From positions 53,020,173 through 53,084,172 of the forward strand of contig CM053270.1 of the NCBI GenBank assembly GCA_028583415.1: a DNA stretch of 64,000 nucleotides. The letters are read 5' to 3'. A program made the position numbers and the translations under genes. Positions 1-11,627 of the stretch are shown piece after piece. The stretch is from Protea cynaroides. Lineage: Eukaryota > Streptophyta > Magnoliopsida > Proteales > Proteaceae. Below the pieces are notes generated by a model. That model was not told the origin of the DNA and searched no databases. It worked only from the letters and a program-made list of their open reading frames with translations. The first letter of the stretch is position 1. Each line of letters starts with the position of its first letter.

Positions 1-1362
1 GACTGGTAAGAGGTACAGCAATCCAGGAATTATCTTCCACGAATCTCCGATAATAACCAGCGAGACCCAGAAAACTTCTAATTTCTGAAACGCTCTTTGG
101 TGCTTCCCACTTTACAATAGCCTCAATCTTACTGGGGTCCACTTTGATACCTTCTGCGGATACTACATGGCCTAGGAAGGCGACTTCAGTTAGCCCAAAC
201 TCACACTTGGAAAATTTGGCATATAACTTCTCTTTCCTTAAACGTTGTAGGGTGGCGTTTAGGTTCTTGATATGGGTTTCTTTGTCCTTGGAATATACCA
301 ATATATCATCAATGAATACTATAACCGACGTATCCAACATATCATGGAAAACCTAGTTCATAAGCTCCATGAAAGTTGTTGGTGCGTTCGTTAATCCGAA
401 AGACATGACCAAGAACTCATAATGTCCATATCTGGTCCTGAAAGCTGTCTTAGGAATATCACCTTCTTTAATCTTCAACTGACGATAGCCTGACCGAAGG
501 TCGTTCTTAGAAAATACTTTTGCTCCTTGCAACTGATCGAACAAGTCATCGATCCGAGGTAGTGGATATCGATTCTTGATTGTCAGTTTATTCAGCTCCC
601 GATAGTCGATACATAATCGAACGTTTTCGTCCTTCTTCTTTACGAATAATACCGGTGCTCCCCATGGTGATATACTGGGTCGAATATAACCCTTGTTCAG
701 CAGTTCCTGTAGTTGCACTTTCAATTCCTTCAGTTCAGTAGGAGCCATTCTATAAGGTGCTTTTGATACTGGTGCGGCTCCAGGTATAAGGTCTATCACA
801 AACTCGGTGGCTCTGTCGGGTGGTAATCCTGGTAGTTCCTCCGGAAATACGTCGGGATAGTCCCGCACGACATCAATATCTTCCATTCGTGGTGCTCCCT
901 TGGTTAGGTCGACCACTGATACTAGATACCCGACTGCCCCCTTCTCAAGGCACTTCTTAGCCTTCAGTGTTGAGAGTATAAGCTTACGTCTACGGGGATG
1001 TTTGGTTCCCGAAAAACTGAATTCTGCTCCTTCTTTGTCTTTAAATGTTAGCTTCTTTTCGGCGCATAATAGGGTTGCAGAATGCCGAGCTAACCAGTCC
1101 ATCCCCAAGATGACATCAAAGTCTGCCATCTCAAGTTGTATCAAGGTTGCATCTAAGGTTTTCTCGCCAATGAGAACTGCACATGGTCCAGAACCTTTCT
1201 CTAATTCCACTTCTAACCCCATTGGTGACCGTACAAGTAGTTTGTAGTCCAATGTTTTGATGGATAAATTCAACTTCTTTCTGAATGACACAGATATAAA
1301 GGAATGAGTAGCTCCTGAATCAAAGAGTACTCTGGCGGATACGCCATTTATAGGTACGATAC
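1..1362 (-). pseudogene. gypsy element A: pol fragment (protease and start of reverse transcriptase)
   Basis: Read on the minus strand from 1362 down to 1. The protease begins just after the gag-pol spacer with the aspartic motif [12 protein letters not shown] (around 1310-1340), followed by the [11 protein letters not shown] segment, the RT entry motif [13 protein letters not shown] and palm motifs ending in [13 protein letters not shown]. The frame is open from 1362 to a single TAG at 353-355, where the sister copies have a glutamine codon, and is open again from 352 to the window edge, where the product is cut. RNase H and integrase lie outside the window. The family is Ty3/gypsy, Del/Tekay-like, by close similarity to elements B and C, which reach a chromodomain-like C-terminus. 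The best preserved protease of the three copies is here. It is a pseudogene because of the nonsense codon and the broken gag upstream. Confidence 0.9.
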
Positions 1363-1431
1363 CTGTGATTTATTTTACTTAGTCTACATGCTCATACAAT
1401 GTAATTACAACTTAAAAGGTTTCAGTCATAC
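1363..1431 (-). other. 69-nt stop-containing GT...AG segment between gag and protease (element A)
   Basis: On the minus strand this segment begins GTATGACTG and ends AAATCACAG. In the gag frame it contains TAA three times. Deleting exactly 69 nt joins gag (DVVTC) to protease (IVPING) in frame. The flanks repeat TCACA(T/G)GTAT, so it looks like an insertion or a very small intron. The same length and borders occur in elements B (15138-15206) and C (62342-62410). Splicing is inferred and not shown. Confidence 0.6.
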
Positions 1432-2671
1432 ATGTGACCACATCGGGTGATGCGGCATCATCCTCGGATGTAACTGCATACACTCGTCCTTGATGTTGTG
1501 GCTTCTGGGGTTTAGGACACTCTCTCATCATATGTCCCACTTGATTGCAGTTATAACATCTTGGACTCTCAGTATTTGGCATTGGTTGTTGCTGAGCTGC
1601 TTGAATGGTCTTGGGTGCAGCGGTGAAATTCTGAGTACGGAAAGGCTTGTATGTCCTGTTATTACCTCCTTTGTAAGAATTTCCAGCTGGCCTTTTCACA
1701 TCTCTGTTTTGTATAAAATAGCTTTCCTTCTGGCTTGATTCAATAACTCGAGCAATTTGAACAGCTTCATTATATATCTTCTTTTCCAAGCCCAGAACGT
1801 GCTCTCTGATGCTTCCTCTAAGTCTCGTGACAAACCTACGGGTCTTAGTGTCTTTTTCTTGCATGTTGAGTGGTGCAAAGAAATACAGCTCTTCGTAACG
1901 CTGTTGATATGCATCCACTGACATTTGTCCCTGATATAAACTCAGGAATTCCTTCTCCATCGAATCTCTGAAGCTTCGGGGAAAGTACTTCTCGAAGAAT
2001 GCTTCCTTATATATGGCCCACGTCAATAAGGCGTGCTTGGTCAGTAGATATGCCCTGGTAGATTTCCACCAATGATGTTTATCACCCTTTAGCATGAAGG
2101 TGGCACAAAGTACTTTTTCTTCTTCCGTAATAGTCATCATGAGAGTTTCTCTCCATCTCGCTGATCCAATGTGCTGGCCATAATGGATCCGATGGTTTAC
2201 CTTTAAATTCCTTGGGCTTCATCTTCAGAAATCTCTCAACCAGTCGAGAGTGATCCAGCTGATTTTAGGGGTATGCCCCAAACATGGGTTGTGGATACTG
2301 ATAGTTAACTTGAGCTGCTTCTGGTCCTGGTACTGGAATATGTACAGCTGGTGGTTGAGGTGTTTGAGGTGCTGGGTGATTACCCACTGGTGCTGCACTG
2401 GCTTGTCCCGTCTGCATGGGTGTAGCATGAGCGGCTTGGAACATAATTCCCATTGCAACTTGCATTTGGGCCTGTGCATGTTGCATCTGTTGCAGCTGTT
2501 GGGCTAAGTTCATCACCACTGTTGCTAACTCTGGAGGTGGAGGTGGCAAATTATAGGATTTGCCTGATCTAGATTTCCTGGTACATATATATTCTCCTGG
2601 CTAGTTTCCTCCACCGATGGTGGTCGTGGAACTGCATTTCGGCTTTGTCTGGTTACTCTACGTCCAGACAT
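1412..2671 (-). pseudogene. gypsy element A: gag pseudogene
   Basis: The start is ATG at 2671 (MSGRRVTRQSRN), matching MAGRR starts in B and C. A proline/glutamine-rich N-terminal region is followed by the retrotransposon gag core (WPAHWI, FFEKYFPRSFRDSMEKEF, YQGQMSVDAYQQRYEEL) and a CCHC zinc knuckle, CYNCNQVGHMMREC, near the C-terminus (about 1525-1570). The frame ends at TAA 1412-1414, inside the 69-nt spacer. Lesions: a frameshift near 2550-2600, an in-frame TAA near 2268, and another frameshift near 2145; downstream of that, 2140-1412 is intact. The role would be the virus-like-particle structural protein. It is non-functional as it stands. Confidence 0.88.
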
Positions 2672-3014
2672 AATTTCTTCTGAGATTGGTGGTATCTGAA
2701 AATCATCAAAATAGGTGAGAAATCATTTATACTTCATGTAGGCACGCTAATCGATGTAAAATTTCAAATTTCAGCTCATTTTATATAAAAAAAATACTGT
2801 CTTTTCTATGCAGGGTCGATGGTGGGAGTCGATGGTATGTCCGACCCTCAGTATCCGACCCTGGGAATGACCTGTTCTTCCTGAGAGCTGAGGGTCGATG
2901 TGAGGGTCGATGGGTATCCGACCCTCAGTATCCGACCCTGGGTTTTCTGTCAGATTCCCAAGAGCCGAGGGTCGATGGGAGGGTCGATCCGAGGGTTGAT
3001 TGTCCTGGTCGAAT
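2672..3014 (-). other. leader of gypsy element A with GGTCG hairpin repeats
   Basis: No coding sequence. The stretch 2815-3005 is dense in gggtcgat and ccgaccct motifs. One copy forms a perfect 9-bp stem, TGAGGGTCG with CGACCCTCA, around a 9-nt loop (2901-2927). Elements B and C have analogous GGTCGG/CCGACC repeats in the same place, just 5' of gag. The element stops abruptly at about 3014 against the LARD sequence; its 5' LTR and PBS are missing. Confidence 0.7.
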
Positions 3015-4133
3015 TAAATACAGATCCCTAGTTCATTCAAAGATCAAATCAATTTCAGCTTATTAGGGAATCAAATGTAGAGCCCTAGCTCATCCAAAGT
3101 TCAAATCAATCTCAATCTATAAGTGAATTAAATGCAGAGCCCTACCTCATCCAAAGTTCAAATCAATATTAGCCTATTAGTGAATCAAATGCAGAACCCA
3201 AGCTCATCCAAAGTTCAAATCAATCTCAGCCTATTAGTGAATCAAATGTAGAGCCCTAGCTCATTCAAAGTTCAAATCAATTTCAGCCTATTAGTGAATC
3301 AAATGCAGAGCCCTAGCTCATTCAAAGATCAAGTCAATCTCAGCCTATAAGTGAATCAAATGCAGAGCCCTAGCTTATTCAGAAAATCCATCTCAGAATC
3401 TCAATCAAAAGAGCCTTAGTTCAATCGATGAAAAGACAGCAAGTCCTCCATCCAGATAAATCAAAGCCGAGTCCAAGCTCGTGCAATGAGATTCACAGCC
3501 TAGCTCCATACAAGGAGAAGTTTTTCAGCCTACAAATGGATCAAGCCAGGTTCAAGCCCGCGAGTGCCTTTCATCATGAGTTCCACCTCAGCAAGAAGAG
3601 ATTCCCAGCCTACAAATGAGCCTTGTATTCACAGCCTAGCTTCGTACAAGAAGAAGTTTATCAGCCTACAAATGGATCAAGTCGGTCCAAGCCCGCACAT
3701 ACCTTGCAACATGAGTCACCTCAACAAAAAGAGGTTCCCAGCCTACAAATGAGCCTTGTATTCATAGCCTAACTTCATACAAGAAGAGGTTTATCAGCCT
3801 ACAAATGTATCAAGCCTGGTTCAAGCCCGCACATACCTTGCATCATGAGTCTCACCTCAGCAAGAAGAGGTTCCTAGCCTACAAATGAGCCTTGTATTTA
3901 CAACCTAGCTTCATACAAGAAGAACATTCATCAATTTTCCAAGAAGAGCAAACCTTCTTGCCAGTCGAAAAACGTTCTGGGATTGATTTCTAGGACACCC
4001 TTAGAATACGTAGGCACTTTAAGACGAATCACCCTAAGTGCAGCCCAATAAGCAATCTAACTCATATCCCAAAAATATGGTTCTTTTATCTTTAGCCTTC
4101 AATTGGTAACATTCTCGGCTAAAGAGGGGCATC
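3015..4133 (+). repeat. LARD copy 1: internal 3' region with tandem arrays and PPT
   Basis: This matches 51899-53022 at roughly 95% by eye. First comes an array of about seven units of 57 bp (3015-3400; each with gagccctagctcatccaaag), then about three to four units of 133 bp (3498-3930; each with cagcctacaaatg). A further 180 bp leads to the polypurine tract AAAGAGGGGCATC at 4121-4133, directly before the LTR. Short open frames here are translations of the repeats. Tandem arrays in the 3' UTR are known for the Tat/Ogre lineage. Everything 5' of 3015 is missing in this copy. Confidence 0.8.
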
Positions 4134-5184
4134 TGTAAGCACCCCATTTTTGCCACCCTCAGTATAAGTGAACCAATATGACAAGTTTTTAGCCTTTAAC
4201 CCAAAGGTTGGTGATTTTCTAATGAACCCCACAGTAGGGTCATTGGATATTACCTACTTGGATGAATAGGTCATGAAATTATCTTCGAAATGAGACCGGA
4301 ATCATCAAATTCTGACGTCAAACAAGGCAGTTTGAAAGTACAAGGGCATTTATGTAATTATCGTATGATGCATGCATTATCATTCAAACTTCAAGACATC
4401 ATATCTTGGTCTTCTGATATCTGAATTAGATGATTCAAAGGCCAATATTCCTTTTTTTTAGCCCTCTTCAAAGTGGATGTGAAAAATCTTGGGTAGAAGT
4501 CACCAGTGGGCCCCATGCAAGCTTTCATGCAAAATTATCATTAGAACTTCAAAGCTTCATATCTTTCTCGTTCTACGTCGGATTCAGATGATTCCAAGGC
4601 CATTATTCTTCATTTGTGATGTTCTACAAAGTGGACATAAAAAATCTCAGGTAGAAGTATCCAAAAGGTCCCATGCAAAATTACATATGGAAATGATCGT
4701 TTAATCTTCGAAAATTCATATTTTGGTCACCCCATATCCAAATCAGGTAATTTCAGTTTCATTATGTTCCATTTTTAGTACTCTATAAAGTGGACATAAA
4801 GGATTTTCAGTAGAAGTCTCCGAAGGATCCATTTCAGAATGGTCAACCAAATTATCAATAATTGGCCTGCTTAAACTTTAAAAATTCATAAGTTGCCCAT
4901 TTTATTTCCAAATGAGGTGATTCTAGTTTTAATATTTCTCATTTTTTATGTTCTACAATGTAAACGCAGAAAATTTGGAAAAGATACTATCGAAAAATTC
5001 CATATGGAAGGGTGACAGAAATGGACTATGAAATGTCAACCTTAGTCCAAACCAGCTTAATCCAGGTTAGTCTAACTTAGCCCGGCCCAGCCTAGACCAA
5101 TCCAGATTAAGTTATGTCAGTTCATATGCAAGCATTCCTTTTATATGTGTATAATGTATAACATATTATTGTATATAAGATATG

Positions 5185-5389
<205 letters not shown>

Positions 5390-5400
5390 ACATATATATT

Positions 5401-6332
5401 ATAGGAAAGAGAGAGGAAAGTGAGGCCATGGAAAGAGAAAGGAAAGAGAGGCCATAGGAGAGAGAATGAGGGAAAGAAAAAAAGAAAGAGAGAGAAATAA
5501 AAGAAAAAAGAAAAAAAAAAAGAGAAAAGATCCCCTTCACATTTTCTAGAAAGAAAACATGAAAGATAGAGGGAGAAAGAAAAAAAAAAGAAAAGGAAGG
5601 AAAGAAAAAAGAAAAAAAAGAAAAAAAGAAGAAAAAGAAAAAAATAAAAAAAGGAAACGTTTTCTAAGAAAGAAAACGTAAAAAGAGAGGGAGAAAGAAA
5701 AAAAAAAGAAGGAAAAGAAGGGAGAAGAAAAGGAAAGAAGAAAGAAAGGAAAGAGAGAATGAATTTTCTAGAAGAAGAAAAGAGAGAAAGGAAAGAGAGA
5801 AGGGATTTTCTAGAAGAAGAAGGAGAAAAGGAAAGAAAGGAAGAAGAAAAAACATGGGAAGGAAGAAAAGAAAGGAAAGTAGAAAAAATGGAAAGAAAAG
5901 ATTTTCTAGAAGAAAAAGAAGAAAATGAAGGAAGAGAGAATAAGGAAAGAAGATGAGAGGATTTTCTAGAAGAGGAAAAAGAAAAATACGTGTGGAATAG
6001 AGAGGGAGAAGAGAAAAGGGAAGGAAGAGAAGAAAGGAAAGAAGAAAAATGGAAGAAAAAAAGATTTTCTAGAAAAAGAAGAAAGGAAAGAAGGATCTTC
6101 TAGAAGAGGAGAGAAAAAGTATAAATAGGCCAAGAGAAGAGAGAGTAAAGCCTTTTTCCAGACCATAGAGAGAGGAGGACGTGATAGAGAGAGGAGGACG
6201 TGAGTAAGAGAGAGAAAACCTGAGAGAGGGAGAAAGAAAGAGAGAAGAAAAGAGAAAAGAAAGAAAAGAGAAGAAGAAAAGAGAGAAAGAGAAGAGAGAG
6301 AGAAGCAGAAGAGAGGAGAAGGAGAATTTGCA
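5401..6332 (+). repeat. polypurine (GA-rich) tract in LARD LTR copy 1
   Basis: About 930 bp is almost wholly A/G on the plus strand, punctuated by TTTTCTAGAA motifs. It precedes and surrounds the TATA box at 6120. Counterparts are 31306-32133 and 54166-55040. Copies 1 and 3 share a segment (about 5735-5850 and 54455-54570) that copy 2 lacks. Apparent phenylalanine/serine/leucine-rich proteins on the minus strand are repeat translations and not genes. Confidence 0.9.
5544..6127 (+). promoter_or_regulatory. LARD LTR promoter: TATA box with heat-shock-element cores (copy 1)
   Basis: TATAAATA lies at 6120-6127. Upstream, seven exact TTCTAGAA sequences (5544, 5766, 5808, 5904, 5964, 6067 and 6098 as first base) each fit nTTCnnGAAn, the heat-shock factor binding unit; the nearest is 15 bp from the TATA box. 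Several continue as TTCTAGAAGAAG, giving a third partial unit. A TATA box in the U3 of an LTR is normal. Heat response is inferred from motif content only. Confidence 0.6.
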
Positions 6333-8275
6333 TTCAAAGGGGTTGATACATCCTCCAATCATCCTTCATCGATGGTTTCGCTCGATTTGAGCACAAGGTT
6401 AGTACTCTAAACAAATTTAGAGGTCGTTAGAATGCTCGAATGCCAATTTTGCTTGAAAAAAGCTAATTTCTAAGAAATCTCAATCATGAATGCTCTATTA
6501 CATGCTTGTTAATGTTAGGATGCCTTTGTCTAGCATTTTTCATGAATGATAATTTGTCTAAGATATTCAATGATGAATTTTTGAATGATATACAATGATG
6601 TTTGATGTCTTTTGCAAATTTCATAAAGTGATTTTCAAATCAGAAATTTCCAGATTTAGGATTCGAACTTAGAACGTACTTCACATGTATTTTTTCCAAG
6701 ATTTTAAAGCTCAAATTTTTATGGGAGTCTGTCTGATATGTTAGAAGACTACCCTAAAAATTTCGTTCCATTTGGAATTGGGAAAATATGTCAAAAAAAT
6801 TGACATTGCTGTTTTTTGGGATGTAATGCAATCCTCCATCAGATAGTCTCTAGACATGGGTCTTATGGCCATAATCAGAAAATCCACTTAATATAAAATT
6901 TTTAGATATAAAAGTCTTCTAAAAAATGGCCCTAGTTTCGTATTTTTTTAATTTTTTATTGAGTTGATATCAACTTTTAAGTGCATAGTGATCTGATTTT
7001 GAATCTGTCATGATGTATTGATTTGCATGATAGAAAAGAATCATTGTTCACAAAAAAATATACTGTTTTAATTTTTTTTTCTTGATAAAATTTTAGATCA
7101 GACAGTTATCTACATAGACATATATCTGTGTTTAATTTTCATTAAGAATAGAATTTTATTTAGAATTTATCGTGCAACTGGTCAAAAATCTGAAACAGAT
7201 TTGACCAGTGCACATGTTCGGTCTTAGGGCATATCTTAGACCTGTTTTTGCTTTCTTTTGTTCAACTCTTTCATATGAAATATAAAATATTAAATCATCT
7301 TTCCATAAAAAAAAAGTTGAGCTTGATTTGAGTTTCGAAAGACCTACCTTTGGTCATTTTTGTGTAATGTGACAAAATCAGAATACAGTTCATAGTTTTG
7401 TCCATTATCTGAAACCTTGTGTCAAAATTTTGACAGTTTTGAGTCGTTAATCGTCCCAAATTTCTTCATAAAAATTACAATTTTTTCAAAGAACATTGAA
7501 CATATGTTTTTTTTTTGATAATTTTGCACATTTCAAAAAAAAGGTTTCATTGATGTCTCATTCATTATAACATCAATGATTGTTTAAGTGAATTCTTCCA
7601 TATTCGGATAAATGGCTATATTTGGAGCATTCTTATGCTTTGTTTGGATTGTGCGTACCATGTTTGTCACATTTCATGTGTTGCTATTTTTGGTAGAATA
7701 GATAAATTTTTTCCATATTTTTGCAAAATCTTAATAATTACTATTTTCAAGTCTTACTATGCTTAGAAAATAGCATATAAGATCTTTTCTTTTTTGAAAA
7801 ATTCATGTCATATATGCATTCTATGAGTGGTACTTATCATATTGATATATAGATGCATATTAGATCTTGCCATATTAGATCTTGCCATGCTTAGATCTGG
7901 CCATATTAGATCTTGTCAAGCTTAGATTTTTCCAAATTAGGTTCTTGCCTTATTTTACAATACATGCCATATTACGGAGATTTTCATAATCTTACTATAT
8001 GTTGTGATAGTTACCATAAGTATCATACAACCCATGCTTAGAATATTTCTTTTTTGGTAATAATTTAATTTATGCTGCACCCTAGTTGAACAACCAGATT
8101 TGTACACCTAGCAAACATATTAGGTGTGGGGACGTGCATTTAGGCACCCACATTCTTGGGAAGGGTATAATGGGAATAATAAAAATCTTAATAAAAAAAG
8201 AGAATGCTTTGCCAAACTTTCCAAAATTAGAACTTAGGTTGAAAAGGATAATTCAAGATGATCTTGCCCCTCGGT

Positions 8276-8380
8276 AAACCCTAAACCTAGAATAGGTTCT
8301 CAACCCTAAACCTAGAATAGGTTCTAAATCCTAAACCTTGAATAGGTTCTAAACTCTAAACCTAGAACAGGTTCTCACAT
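8276..8380 (+). repeat. telo-box and 26-bp repeats in LARD LTR copy 1
   Basis: A perfect AAACCCTAA (telo-box) at 8276-8284 starts about four imperfect 26-bp units of the type 'cctaaacctagaataggttct'. The same block is at 34095-34200 in copy 2. In plants AAACCCTAA is a known cis motif as well as one telomere repeat phase; here it may simply be part of the short repeat. Confidence 0.6.
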
Positions 8381-8401
8381 TCTAACCTACAACAGGTTAT
8401 C

Positions 8402-8690
8402 CAGTCCCGAACTATGCGGATTCTGATTCCTAGGGCAAACCCTAGGATACGTAGGCTATTTGGGATAATCCCAAATTCGGATCCACATTTTAGTCCACTC
8501 GGACTATCCATAGGTCCACTAGGATATCTAACCATTTCAACCCAGTCCCGAACTACGCGAATTCTGATTCCTAGGGCAAACCCTAGGATATGTAGGCCAT
8601 TTATGATAAATCCAAATTCGGATCTGAACCTTAGTCCACTTGGACTATCCATAGATCCACTAGGATATTTACCCATATTTTGACTCAAAT
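8402..8690 (+). repeat. two-unit ~140-bp tandem repeat in LARD LTR copy 1
   Basis: Units start at cagtcccgaac (8402 and 8543). Each contains the hairpin TCCTAGGG-CAAA-CCCTAGGA (first at 8428-8447) and 'gtccactaggatat'. The copy 2 equivalent is about 34221-34510. Short open frames on both strands are repeat translations. Confidence 0.75.
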
Positions 8691-9250
8691 AGGGTTATCC
8701 ACATTCCAACTCAAAATGTGTTGTCCATATTTCGACCCAAATAGGGTTATTCTTAGATCCACTAGGACTATCTATCAGTCCGCATGGACTATCTAGATCC
8801 TAACACGTAGGGTTTCTCAACCTTTCAAGCATAAAATTCAACTTGAATAATAAACTTAATCATGCACAAGCATAAATCACAGTCATAAACTTTAATCACA
8901 CCTGAACTATGATGGTGAACCTGATTTTTGGAATAATTCCGTAATACGTAAGCAATCTGATGGATACAGATTCGGTTCAATGATATCAAACCACTTGGTT
9001 TGGTTCGGTTTAACAGATAGAGTCTAGCATAGGAAAGGTATAGGAGACCGATTTCGATCGGACGGTTTGGGTGCCTAAGCCCTTTCCATAACCGTAACCT
9101 GACGCTTACCTAATCTCTGATGGACCAAAAATCCAATCTAAGGGTCATGAGTCAATCGAAGTCTTACCTTAGGGTGAGATTTTACATTTTCCAAGGTCCT
9201 AGACCTTAATCTAGGTGGCAACTTCCAAGATTTCCATCTTTGTCCTCACA

Positions 9251-9255
9251 GTAGG
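9251..9255. other. GTAGG target-site duplication, right side of LARD copy 1
   Basis: Five bases after the LARD LTR terminus (CACA). The intact host LTR reads aaaaaggtagggtcgtgg at about 18913, and the left half of the host site with the same GTAGG is at 30118-30122 before LARD copy 2. A 5-bp duplication is standard for gypsy integrases. Confidence 0.85.
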
Positions 9256-9800
9256 GTCGTGGATTCTGTGACCCCACCTCCGACCCCATGGAACCCAGTC
9301 AGAATCGAAATTAGAAAACCTTCCTAATCCGAAGGGGGTCTTTCCTAAACTCATTAGGGCATATTGTGAAAGATTTTTTTCTATAAATTGGACTTTCCTT
9401 AGCCTCTTTCACTCCTTTAGAACCCTAATTGAAAGTGAGAGAAAGAGAAGAGAAGGAAGAGAAGGAAAATAAAAGAAGAAGACTAAGGAGGAGTAAAATT
9501 CAGAGAAAACTCTGAATCTTCAGCAAGCATAAGGTATGAACCTAATTCCCATGATTAACTGAGAGCCTGGAATAGTTCATGAAGAAGATAGGATCTAGGA
9601 GAAACCCAAATCATCCATCCATGGGCAAATTCCAAGAGAATCCATGGAGGAAATTATTGTGAATAATGGATTGTGTATAAAATAATAGTTCTGAGCCATA
9701 GAACAATTGTAGGAAGGACTATGATGATAAGCCAAGGGATCCAAACATGAAGGAATGGAGTTGAGAGTGAAAGGTCAACCATAACACGTGTTGTCGCACG

Positions 9801-9909
9801 TGGGGTCGCATGATGTCCGACCCCATAAGACCCACATGTTCGACCACATTCCCTCAGGAATTTTCTAGGGAGGGTGTGGTCGCACATGGGGTCGGAGTAT
9901 GTCCGACCC
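9801..9909 (+). other. two GGTCG/CGACC stem-loops in element B 5' LTR
   Basis: TGGGGTCG / CGACCCCA, perfect 8-bp arms with a 9-nt loop (9801-9825), and GGGTCGG / CCGACCC, 7-bp arms with a 7-nt loop (9889-9909). They are downstream of the TATA box and so would be in the R-U5 RNA. Related hairpins with other arm sequences are at 2901, 19551, 22652, 60751 and 60826. Confidence 0.6.
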
Positions 9910-11342
9910 TACCCTGCGACCTCACACCCTGTGGTCGCAGAAACTGAGACCCCAGGTGCTACCCCACCTGCGACCCCTTAGTTTCTGTTAGTCTAAACAC
10001 TTGGAAATTTATTTTAATTAAAATCTATCAACTTGTTTGTTTTCTAAGTGGTCTAAGAGTGAATTACAAAGCTTGAATGAGGATCTATTATCGAACAAAG
10101 GTGAGGAAACAAGACCTAAACTAATTGGCTAATAATAAACTATTTTTATTTATTGAGTCGGATGCCATGAATGATTCTATGCTGGTATGCATGTAATGTG
10201 CATTTAAATGTCATCCAATATTCTTGCAATTACTATCCATGCATATTTAATTTCGTTTATTTATAACAAGATGATGATGATGCTAGGAATAGGCATGTGA
10301 ATGTTTGTGTGTGGTTAGTGTACTTGATGCGAGTGGGGCATCAGGGGAAGTGTGATGCGGTGCGGTCCTAAGCACTTTAGCTCTATCTCTACTCAAGTCT
10401 TGTCCACTGATATCGTCGTATCGCCATTACCTTAGCAGAACTATTACATCGTAAGGCATCAGGGGAGGTGGTCTCGGACCGTGTAGTCTCTGACTATGCC
10501 GAGGGACCTTCGCTCTATCTCTATGGATGTATTGAGAGATGCTGGGGTGAGGTCTTGGATACACTGTTTGACATTAGATTTGGTTAGTTGTGAGCCCAAT
10601 TTGCAAGCCCTTGCCAATAGGGGCTTACGTGTTGGTATGGGTAGGGCATCAGGGGAAGTGTAATGTGGTGCGATCCTAAGCACTTTAGCTCTATCCCTAT
10701 TCCATGGTGGGGTGGATGTGGACGACAATGGTGTTTGATCCATTGGGTGGGCTTACACACCCGTGTATAGAGGTGCGGCAGCCACCAAACCTTTCTATTG
10801 CACATTGCAAACTTATGAACCAGACCAAAGATATGAATAGAATGGATGCATATGTTTGTTGCATTGTTTTGTTTGCTCACTGAGCCATGATGTGTGCTCA
10901 CCCTTTCGACGTCGAATATTTTTAGTTGATGATGCAGGTACTACTATAGAAGACTATATGAATGCTCTAATGTACGGACATGCTGCGACGATGGATGTGG
11001 AAGCTATGATGGAGTCGCATGATTCGTCGTGCGAGTGCAACTCATGCATCTTCGATTAGATTTATAGTTGGATTATTAAGAACATGTAATTGATTATTTT
11101 ATTTTATTTTATGTCTTTGTTATTTAGAGATAATTGGATAATTTATTTTTTTTATCACCGTTAGACTCTCAGTTCATTAAATATTAAAGACTTCCGCTAT
11201 TGTGTATTTATTCTGATTATGATTGTGGATGTGTATGGTATAAGCAAACGGACATAGCCTATTCGAGATCCTGGTTGAACTGTTGGATCATAGACGGTTC
11301 ATCACACCATTCTGGTTGGTATGGAATTAGGGTGTGACAACT

Positions 11343-11354
11343 TGGTATTAGAGC
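11343..11354 (+). other. primer binding site, element B (initiator tRNA-Met type)
   Basis: TGGTATTAGAGC lies 3 nt after the LTR end. It differs by one base from TGGTATCAGAGC, the complement of the plant initiator methionine tRNA 3' end used by most plant gypsy and copia elements. Confidence 0.85.
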
Positions 11355-11627
11355 TCCAGAGCCCTGTCTATTAAACCGGTATATATTTTCTCAAAAGTTT
11401 GTGAACTGAGTTAGGATAAAATTCAAAACCTTTAATAAGAACACACTATAAGCACCTATGTTGAATGAGACAAAAATTAAGAAAGAGAATAATGCACTAT
11501 TAAGATGGGAAACAAGTTTCATACACATCGAAAAAAGAGCAACATATATACATATCCAAATCAAAGTACGGTCCACAATCCGGACAGTTACTCTGTAGTA
11601 CAAGGAAAAACAAAAAGAAAATATACA

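Larger units (their letters stand above)
9251..11339 (+). repeat. element B: 5' LTR (3' nine-tenths)
   Basis: Aligned with the complete LTR at 18684-21007, this starts at LTR position about 238. It holds a degenerate TATA (TATAAATT, 9382-9389), a run of GGTCG motifs (9780-9970), a gatgatgatg run near 10270, and a U5 with the conserved block 'gctcactgagcc...gctcaccc...gatgcag' (10870-10940). It ends GGTGTGACA. A frame of about 98 codons near the 3' end (ending CECNSCIFD) recurs in all LTR copies but has no conserved ATG and here carries a TAG, so I do not call it a gene. Confidence 0.88.

Noticed and set aside
900..1247. Plus-strand frame opposite the element A protease
   Set aside because: Shadow frame; the same shadow appears opposite protease in B and C.
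8086..8277. 63-codon frame shared by LARD LTR copies 1 and 2 (33904-34095)
   Set aside because: The few differences are replacements, no homology recognised, and no promoter context; chance open frame in related repeats.
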